Of a stretch of DNA of 64,000 bases, positions 58,981 to 64,000 are shown one piece after another (the stretch's first letter is position 1; each line of letters starts with the position of its first letter). The notes under the pieces were generated by a model, which was not told the origin of the DNA, searched no databases, and worked only from the letters and a program-made list of their open reading frames with translations. A program made the position numbers and the translations under genes. This DNA is from Embleya sp051903075 (lineage in GTDB: Bacteria; Actinomycetota; Actinomycetes; Streptomycetales; Streptomycetaceae), in NCBI RefSeq assembly GCF_051903075.1, contig NZ_CP182423.1, positions 868,001 to 932,000 on the forward strand. Reading direction: 5' to 3'.

Positions 58981-59586
58981 ATGATCACAGCGTGGCGAGC
59001 ATGGAGTTACGGCCTGCTCGTGTCGGCGGTCGTGATGGGTATGAGCGGATGCGGCAACAGGTCGGCGTCGACCACGCAGGCCGGCGGAGGCGGATCGACC
59101 TCCGTGCCGACGGCCCGGAGCACACCGACGAAGCCGACCACGCCGACCCCGCCCGCCGATTGTCCCGAATCCGGAGTGCGGCTCACGGCCGAGGAGCCCG
59201 AGGCGGCGATGGGACTGAGGGCAATGACCCTGACGATGGCCAACTGCGGCAACGCACCCCGTACCGTGACCGGATACCCGAGCCTCCGGGTCCTGGACGC
59301 CCACCGAGCCGGGCTCAGCGTCGACATCGACCCGGGGGCAGCGTCGATCACCACCATGGAAAGCCTCCAGGCCAAGCCCCGATCAGTAACGCTGCACCCC
59401 GGCGAGCAGGCGGTCTCCGTGGTCGTCTGGCGCAACACCGTCACGGCAGGTTCCAGTCAAAACGCCCTCCACCTCGACGTCGAGCCACTCCCCGGCCAAG
59501 CCCGCCAACAAATACCGGTCCCAGGCGGAATCGACCTCGGCACCACAGCCCGCCTGGGCATCGGCCCCTGGCACACCCCCACTTGA
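58981..59586 (+). CDS. DUF4232-type lipoprotein
   Basis: 201 residues. Signal ending in lipobox MSGC (Cys24), a Thr/Ser/Pro-rich linker to about residue 58, then a beta-sandwich of DUF4232 type: TLTMANCGNAPRTVTGYPSLRVLDA, and SVTLHPGEQAVSVVVWRNTV. The Cys pair (61 and 88) probably forms a disulfide. Exposed on the outer face of the membrane; the family function is unknown. A second in-frame ATG does not exist close by, but an out-of-frame ATG lies 11 bases before the start. Confidence 0.8.
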   Translation: MITAWRAWSYGLLVSAVVMGMSGCGNRSASTTQAGGGGSTSVPTARSTPTKPTTPTPPADCPESGVRLTAEEPEAAMGLRAMTLTMANCGNAPRTVTGYPSLRVLDAHRAGLSVDIDPGAASITTMESLQAKPRSVTLHPGEQAVSVVVWRNTVTAGSSQNALHLDVEPLPGQARQQIPVPGGIDLGTTARLGIGPWHTPT

Positions 59587-59753
59587 CCCACCCGAGGAGA
59601 AGACCACGGCCGATCTGCTCCTGATCGCGGGCGGCGCGGACCGGATGCGGCCCTCGACGCACTTCGCCCACGAACTCGCGGACCACTACGCGACAACCGA
59701 ACACCAAGCAGCCCTCATCTCCCGCCGTCGGCTCAGCCACCTTTTGCAGGAGA

Positions 59754-59775
59754 CTTCGGGGGCCGGCCCCAGAAG
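59754..59775. terminator. Palindromic hairpin after the aldolase operon
   Basis: A 22-base near-perfect palindrome (CTTC...GAAG outer arms around GGGGCCGGCCCC, one mismatch) seven bases beyond the stop of the aldolase gene. Likely terminator for the minus-strand operon. The preceding 59587-59753 has a short open frame with no recognised family. Confidence 0.55.
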
Positions 59776-59781
59776 TGGGTG

Positions 59782-60417
59782 TCAGTGGTGTTGGGTTGCC
59801 GAGGTGCGGGCGGATTGGGGGAATTCGGTGGTTTGGTTGCCCAACGTGAGTAGGCGGTACGTGTAGCGGGCTGCGCTTTCCAGGTTTTGGGCTTTGCGTA
59901 GGGCGTCCTGGGGGGATGTGCCGACCGTGGAGCAGCCGTGGTGGGCCAGGATTACGCAGTCGCTGTGGCGGGTCGCGGTCGCCGCGGCTTCGGCTAGTTC
60001 GCGGGAGCCGTTGGGGTGGAACGGCACACGTTCGATCACGGGGGCGTACGCGATGTGATCGAGGGTGAGTTGGCGGATGCGCTCGCCCAAGGCGTCGACG
60101 AGCACCGCGTATTCGGGGTGTACGTGCACCACCGCCTCGACGTCGGGTCGGGCCAGGTAGGTGTGTTGGTGCAGGCGCCACTCGCTGGACGGTGCCGCCG
60201 AACCCCCGCCGCCCGCGAGCGGCTCGCCGTCGAGGCGCACGATCGCGAAGTCCCGTTCGGTCAGCCGGTCCAGCCGACTGCCGGCAGCCGTCACCGCGAA
60301 GGTGTCGGTGCCGGGCAGCCGGGCGGACAGGTTGCCGCCGCTCGCCAGGACGAGGCCGCTGTCCACGCACTGCCGGCCGGCGTCGACCAGGGCCGCGAGG
60401 ATGTGCTCCGCCGTCAT
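59782..60417 (-). CDS. Class II aldolase, probable 5-methylthioribulose- or 5-deoxyribulose-1-phosphate aldolase
   Basis: 211 residues of the class II aldolase/adducin fold. LASGGNLSARLPGTDTFAVTAAGS, SSEWRLHQHTYLARPDVEAVVHVHPEY (zinc His in HVH and catalytic Glu nearby) and CVILAHHGCSTVG (third His). The ATG overlaps the stop of the MTR kinase gene (ATGA, 60414-60417). With a kinase that makes methylthioribose 1-phosphate upstream, the natural role is cleaving the ribulose 1-phosphate to DHAP and an aldehyde in the MTA/5-deoxyadenosine DHAP shunt. An isomerase (MtnA) would be needed and is not in the window; it may lie past the right edge or elsewhere. Confidence 0.92.
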   Translation of the reverse strand: MTAEHILAALVDAGRQCVDSGLVLASGGNLSARLPGTDTFAVTAAGSRLDRLTERDFAIVRLDGEPLAGGGGSAAPSSEWRLHQHTYLARPDVEAVVHVHPEYAVLVDALGERIRQLTLDHIAYAPVIERVPFHPNGSRELAEAAATATRHSDCVILAHHGCSTVGTSPQDALRKAQNLESAARYTYRLLTLGNQTTEFPQSARTSATQHH

Positions 60418-61631
60418 CGGGGCGCGCGTCCCTCGCCGCCCGACAGCGCGGACGCGGCCTCGGCGACACGCGCCGGGGTCAGCGTGGCCCGGTCCACGAG
60501 CAGGGTTCGGGACAGCCGCAACATCGCGGCGCCGACGACTGCGTACCGATCGTCGTCCAGCGTCTCCAGGTCGCTCACCTTGGCCAGCCCCACGGTACGC
60601 CGCGCCGCCTCGCAGCCCGCGAAGCCGAACGCGTCGGCGAGGATGGCCGGCAGCCGCCCGTCGAGGTAGGCGTCCGGGTAGCGCTCCGGCGCGCGCCGCC
60701 CCGGCCAGTGTCCGCGCAGCCGTGCCGTGAACGCGTCCCAGCTCGTCGTGAGTGTCCCGAACAGGGCCTCGGCACGCTCCTGTTCGCCCAGCGCAGCGGC
60801 CCGGGTGCCCGCGAAAAGCAGGTTGGCCCACAACATGCCGAGGTCGAACCCGATCGGCCCGTAACACGCGAACTCGGGGTCGAACGCCCGCACCGACAGG
60901 TCGCCGTCCCGCGTGTTGCCGCGAACGAAGACGCTGCCGGTGTGCAGGTCGCCGTGCAGCAGGGTTTCCTGCGTGGTGAGGAACGTGTGTTTCATCGCCA
61001 TCGCGGCGGCCGACCACGCCCGGTCCGCCCGCAGTTCGGCGTAGAGCGCGTCGAGCGCCGGGCGTACCGAGTTGCGTTCGGCGCCCAGGAAGGGCTCGGT
61101 GAACACGAGATCCTCGGTGATCTCGCACAGTTCCGGATTGATCGCGGCGGCGGCACGGGCACGGAACTCGGCCTCGGTGAGGCTGCCGACCGAGGTGCCG
61201 AACGCGACGTCGGCGAGGTATTCGGCGAGTCGTTCGGCGACGCCCTCGTGTGCTCCGCCGGCATTGAGCCGGGTGCGGAACACCTCGTGGTCGGACAGGT
61301 CTTCGAGCGCGAGCACAAACCCGTCGGGGTCGAAGTCGAGGAGACCGCAGACATGTTCGGACAGTGCGCCGTGGATCCGCAGGGCGGACGCCTCCCGCAC
61401 CGCGCGCTGTTCGGTCATCGGCCATTCCGGGCCGACGAGGCGTACATACGGCAGCGCCTGCTTGAGCACCAGCCGTCGGCCCGCGGCGTCGGCGCAGACG
61501 AAGACGAGGTTGAGGTTGCCGTCGCCGACCTCGGCGACGGTGAGCGTCGTCGGGTCGATCAGGTCGCGCAGCGTGGCGCGTTCGGCGATGTAGGCGGGGA
61601 CCTCGGCGGAGGTCAGGATCCGGTCAGCCAT
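60414..61631 (-). CDS. mtnK: 5-methylthioribose kinase
   Basis: 405 residues of the aminoglycoside-phosphotransferase/choline-kinase fold with MtnK signatures: VGDGNLNLVFVCADAAGRRLVLKQALPYVR (nucleotide lid and Lys), ETLLHGDLHTGSVFV (catalytic loop, about 215-228) and FDPEFACYGPIGFDLG (metal Asp). It phosphorylates 5-methylthioribose, and in DHAP-shunt organisms also 5-deoxyribose, at C1. Its ATG overlaps the permease stop by eight bases and its stop overlaps the aldolase start, so transport, phosphorylation and cleavage are produced as one unit. Confidence 0.94.
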   Translation of the reverse strand: MADRILTSAEVPAYIAERATLRDLIDPTTLTVAEVGDGNLNLVFVCADAAGRRLVLKQALPYVRLVGPEWPMTEQRAVREASALRIHGALSEHVCGLLDFDPDGFVLALEDLSDHEVFRTRLNAGGAHEGVAERLAEYLADVAFGTSVGSLTEAEFRARAAAAINPELCEITEDLVFTEPFLGAERNSVRPALDALYAELRADRAWSAAAMAMKHTFLTTQETLLHGDLHTGSVFVRGNTRDGDLSVRAFDPEFACYGPIGFDLGMLWANLLFAGTRAAALGEQERAEALFGTLTTSWDAFTARLRGHWPGRRAPERYPDAYLDGRLPAILADAFGFAGCEAARRTVGLAKVSDLETLDDDRYAVVGAAMLRLSRTLLVDRATLTPARVAEAASALSGGEGRAPR

Positions 61632-62760
61632 GGGTGCGCTCCGCGATCGCCGGTGCGGTGGTGGGGACTTCGGGGTCGGCTCCGACCCGAGAGTCGGAGC
61701 CGGGTGTCGCCGCGGCGGCCCGGCGGCGCCGGCCGCGGCGCAGCGAGAAGGACATCAACAGGGCGAAGATGAGCACGAGCCCCTTGATCAGGTCCTGCGT
61801 GTAGTAGGGCAGTCCGCGCATGGTCAGGCCCTGGAGGATCAGCCCGATGAACACCGCGCCGACGAACGTGCCGAGCGCGTTGGGCTTCTTGGCGCCCAGG
61901 ACCGCGTAGCCGACCAGGGTCATGGCGACCGCGTCCAGCAGCGAGGAGTCGCCCGCGGTGACGTCGCCCTGTCGCAGGCGCGAGGCGAGGATGATGCCGG
62001 CGGTCGCGGCGAGTACACCCGAGATGGCGTAGGCGGCGAACTTGTAGCGCTTGACCCGGGTGCCGGCCAGGCGCGCGGCCTCCTCGTTGCCGCCGACGGC
62101 GTAGAACACCCGTCCGTGGCGGGTGCGTTGCAGGAAGACCCACAACAGCAGGGCGATGACGAGGAAGAGGTAGACGGAGTAGGGGATGCCGAACAGCTTG
62201 TCGCCGTCGATGGCGGTGAAGTCGTCGGTGAACCTGCCCTTGACCACGGTGCCGTCGCCGAGCTTCATGCCGGTGGTCAGGGTCTGGCCGTCGACGAGCC
62301 AGCGTTTGAGGCCCTGGATGGTGAACATGGTGCCGAGGGTGGCGAGCAGCGGCGGGATGTTCAGGAACACGATGAGGGTGGCGTTGACACATCCGACGAG
62401 CAGGCCGACCAGGAGGCAGATGGCGATCGCGCTCGGGCCGGTGAGTTCGTAGTGGATCATCGCCTCGGCGGCCACCGTGACCGACAGGCCGGTGACCGCG
62501 CCGACCGACAGGTCGAGGTCGCCGACGATGGCGGTCAGCGTCATCCCGAGCGCGGCGATCGCCGCGACCGCCTGGATCTGCAGGATCGACACCGTGTTGT
62601 CCCAGGTGCCGAAGCCCGTCGTGGTGGCGGAGAACGCGATGTAGAGGGTGACGCCCACGAGGATGATCCCGTAGCGGACCACGAAGTCGCCGAGCGCGGC
62701 CGGGAACGCGGCCGGAAGTGGGGTCCGCCGCGCGGTCGATGTCGAGTCGCGCAGATTCAT
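61624..62760 (-). CDS. Ribose-type ABC transporter permease (RbsC/BPD_transp_2)
   Basis: 378 residues, about ten membrane segments. ALGMTLTAIVGDLDLSVGAVTGLSVTVAAE, ATLGTMFTIQGLKRWL, FYAVGGNEEAARLAGTRVKRYKFAAYAISGVLAATAGII and GAKKPNALGTFVGAVFIGLI are the CUT2 permease hallmarks. An insert of about 40 residues between two segments (DGTVVKGRFTDDFTAIDGDKLFG) is periplasmic-side. ATG overlaps the ATPase stop (ATGA at 62757-62760). With the kinase downstream, the cargo is probably methylthioribose or deoxyribose rather than ribose. Confidence 0.93.
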   Translation of the reverse strand: MNLRDSTSTARRTPLPAAFPAALGDFVVRYGIILVGVTLYIAFSATTTGFGTWDNTVSILQIQAVAAIAALGMTLTAIVGDLDLSVGAVTGLSVTVAAEAMIHYELTGPSAIAICLLVGLLVGCVNATLIVFLNIPPLLATLGTMFTIQGLKRWLVDGQTLTTGMKLGDGTVVKGRFTDDFTAIDGDKLFGIPYSVYLFLVIALLLWVFLQRTRHGRVFYAVGGNEEAARLAGTRVKRYKFAAYAISGVLAATAGIILASRLRQGDVTAGDSSLLDAVAMTLVGYAVLGAKKPNALGTFVGAVFIGLILQGLTMRGLPYYTQDLIKGLVLIFALLMSFSLRRGRRRRAAAATPGSDSRVGADPEVPTTAPAIAERTHG

Positions 62761-64000
62761 GCGTGGCTTTCCTTTCCGGCTGCGCTCGGCGCTGCCTCCG
62801 AGGGCGGTGGTGACGGGGTACGGCGTACGCTCATCGCCGCGATGAGGCGTTCGCGGCCGGCGTCGCTCAGGGCGAGGTCGGCGGTGATCCGGCCGCGGTC
62901 GAGCACCACGATGCGGTCGCCGACCTCGAGGGCCTCGTCCACGTCGGAGGTGGCGACCAGGACCGCGGCGGTGGCGGCGAGTTCGCGCACGGTGGCGCCG
63001 ATGTCGTGTCGGGCGTTGATGTCGACGCCGCGGAACGGTTCGTCGAGCAGCAGTACTCGCGGTTCGCCGAGCAGCCAGCGGCCGATGACGACCTTCTGCT
63101 GGTTTCCGCCGGACAGGGTCTCGATCGGCGCGTCGGGTCCGGCGGCCACCACACCCAGGTCGTGCATCATCGTCGCGGTGGCCCGGCGTTCGGCGCCGAT
63201 GCGCATCAGGGTGCCCCGGGTGAAGGTGCTCACGAAGGGCAGGGTGAGTTGGGAGCGGATCGGCCAGCCGGGGATGATCGCCTGTTCGTGGCGGGATTCG
63301 GGGACGAGGTAGACGCCGCGTTTGATCGCGGCGCCGGGATACCCGGGGTCGAAGGGGCGACCGTCGAGGGTTCGCCGGCCCGCGCCGATCGACGTGGCGC
63401 CGAAGATCCATTCGAGCAGTTCGGTCTTGCCGCTGCCGAGCAGACCGAGCAGCACGGTGACATGGCCGCGGTGCAGTTCGAGGTCGAGGGGGTGCGGGTC
63501 GTCCTCGTGCAGGCGGACCCCTTCGAGCGCCAATACCGGTTCTCCCGGCGGGAGTTCGGCACGCTCGGACTCGGCGGGGGTGCGGTCGAACAGGGCGGTC
63601 AGTACGGTCGTCCAGTCGAACCCCCGCCCGGGTATGGGCTCGAACTCGCCCTGCATGGCCCCGTCGCGCAGGACGCCGACGCGGTCGCACAGTTGGTCGA
63701 TCTCGGCGAGTTTGTGGGTGACGAACAGGACGGTCATGCCGTCCGCGGCGAGCGCGCGCACCAGGTCGAACAGGCGCGCGCTCTCCTCCGCGGACAACGC
63801 CGAGGTGGGCTCGTCCAGGATCAGCAGCCTGGGTTTGCGGGACAACGCCCGGGCCAGGACCAGAAGTTGCCGCTCGGAGACGCCCACGTCGCGCACCGGC
63901 GAGCGCAACGTCTGCCGGTCGAAGCGCAGACCCAGGGTGGCCGCGACCTCGACGGCCTGGGCCTCGGTCCGGCGCCGGCTGAACAGGATGGGCGAGGATC
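62757..64000 (-). CDS. Ribose-type ABC transporter ATPase (RbsA-like), cut by window edge
   Basis: Only the C-terminal 413 or so codons are inside; the frame is open to base 64000. Visible: signature and Walker B of the first cassette (VSERQLLVLARALSRKPRLLILDEPTSAL), H-loop FVTHKLAEI, then the second cassette with a P-loop-like VLLGLLGSGKTELLEWIFG, IETLSGGNQQKVVIGRWLL and LLLDEPFRGVDINARHDI. Dual-cassette CUT2 ATPases are normally about 500 residues, so roughly 90 N-terminal residues with the first P-loop lie beyond the edge. It powers the coupled permease. Confidence 0.95.
   Translation of the reverse strand, partial: SSPILFSRRRTEAQAVEVAATLGLRFDRQTLRSPVRDVGVSERQLLVLARALSRKPRLLILDEPTSALSAEESARLFDLVRALAADGMTVLFVTHKLAEIDQLCDRVGVLRDGAMQGEFEPIPGRGFDWTTVLTALFDRTPAESERAELPPGEPVLALEGVRLHEDDPHPLDLELHRGHVTVLLGLLGSGKTELLEWIFGATSIGAGRRTLDGRPFDPGYPGAAIKRGVYLVPESRHEQAIIPGWPIRSQLTLPFVSTFTRGTLMRIGAERRATATMMHDLGVVAAGPDAPIETLSGGNQQKVVIGRWLLGEPRVLLLDEPFRGVDINARHDIGATVRELAATAAVLVATSDVDEALEVGDRIVVLDRGRITADLALSDAGRERLIAAMSVRRTPSPPPSEAAPSAAGKESHA

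Noticed and set aside
59587..59753. Open frame reading ADLLLIAGGADRM... resembling a hydrolase fragment
   Set aside because: Short, no start signal, no family match beyond a few residues; it may be a decayed remnant but this cannot be supported.

Overview
The window is about 64 kb of very GC-rich DNA with the third-position GC bias, GTG/TTG starts, stop-start overlaps (ATGA/GTGA) and lipoprotein/secreted-enzyme content of a streptomycete-type actinomycete (Streptomycetales; genus not determinable by eye). No tRNA, rRNA, IS element, phage or CRISPR was seen. The mix of secreted hydrolases, efflux pumps, many one-gene regulators and a small biosynthetic-looking operon suggests an accessory or chromosome-arm region.

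Layout. 0-5.6 kb: a carbohydrate ABC importer operon (binding lipoprotein, two permeases, minus strand), a divergent 2-hydroxyacid dehydrogenase and a FadR-type regulator, with a 19-bp minisatellite between the last two. 5.9-11 kb: secreted M4 metalloprotease, BrkB-like membrane protein, and a split SGNH-lipoprotein/acyltransferase-3 pair. 11.1-13.8 kb: a deletion scar that fuses the 3' halves of a polysaccharide deacetylase and an OmpR-type response regulator, followed by an intact histidine kinase and GerMN-like lipoprotein. 14-19 kb: orphan amino-acid-type binding lipoprotein, two-domain lipoprotein, two alpha/beta hydrolases (one a secreted lipase). 19.3-27.3 kb: a probable hydroxybutyrate-oligomer hydrolase / 3-hydroxybutyrate dehydrogenase / PucR-type regulator set, a DinB-like protein, an unrecognised zinc-ribbon protein, a DUF3152 lipoprotein and a chymotrypsin-fold protease. 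27.4-40 kb: regulator-target pairs (HxlR, two TetR, XRE) with quinone-type oxidoreductases and two 14-TM MFS pumps; several have clear palindromic operators. AlkB, AraC and TauE genes follow.

40.1-48.8 kb is the most interesting part: seven minus-strand genes, mostly tightly packed and in several places translationally coupled, encoding a 2-hydroxyacid dehydrogenase, a KamA-family radical-SAM aminomutase, an alanine-racemase-fold enzyme, a heme-oxygenase-like di-iron oxidase, a HisC-type aminotransferase, a second MetK and a gamma-glutamyl ligase of the glutamate-cysteine ligase family. The aminomutase lacks the two Asp that recognise lysine, and the racemase-like protein has Phe for the catalytic Tyr. 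I read this as a cryptic pathway for an unusual (probably N-oxidised or rearranged, gamma-glutamylated) amino acid; I know of no described cluster with this set.

49-59.6 kb: DUF899 and alpha/beta hydrolase pair, AraC regulator, a 1261-aa XRE-nSTAND-WD40 protein with 14 WD repeats, a SpoIIE-type phosphatase, an EF-hand protein, a TetX-like flavin monooxygenase and a DUF4232 lipoprotein. 59.8-64 kb (right edge): a coupled operon of a ribose-type ABC importer, 5-methylthioribose kinase and class II aldolase, matching salvage of 5-methylthioribose or 5-deoxyribose through the DHAP shunt; the ATPase gene is cut by the window edge.
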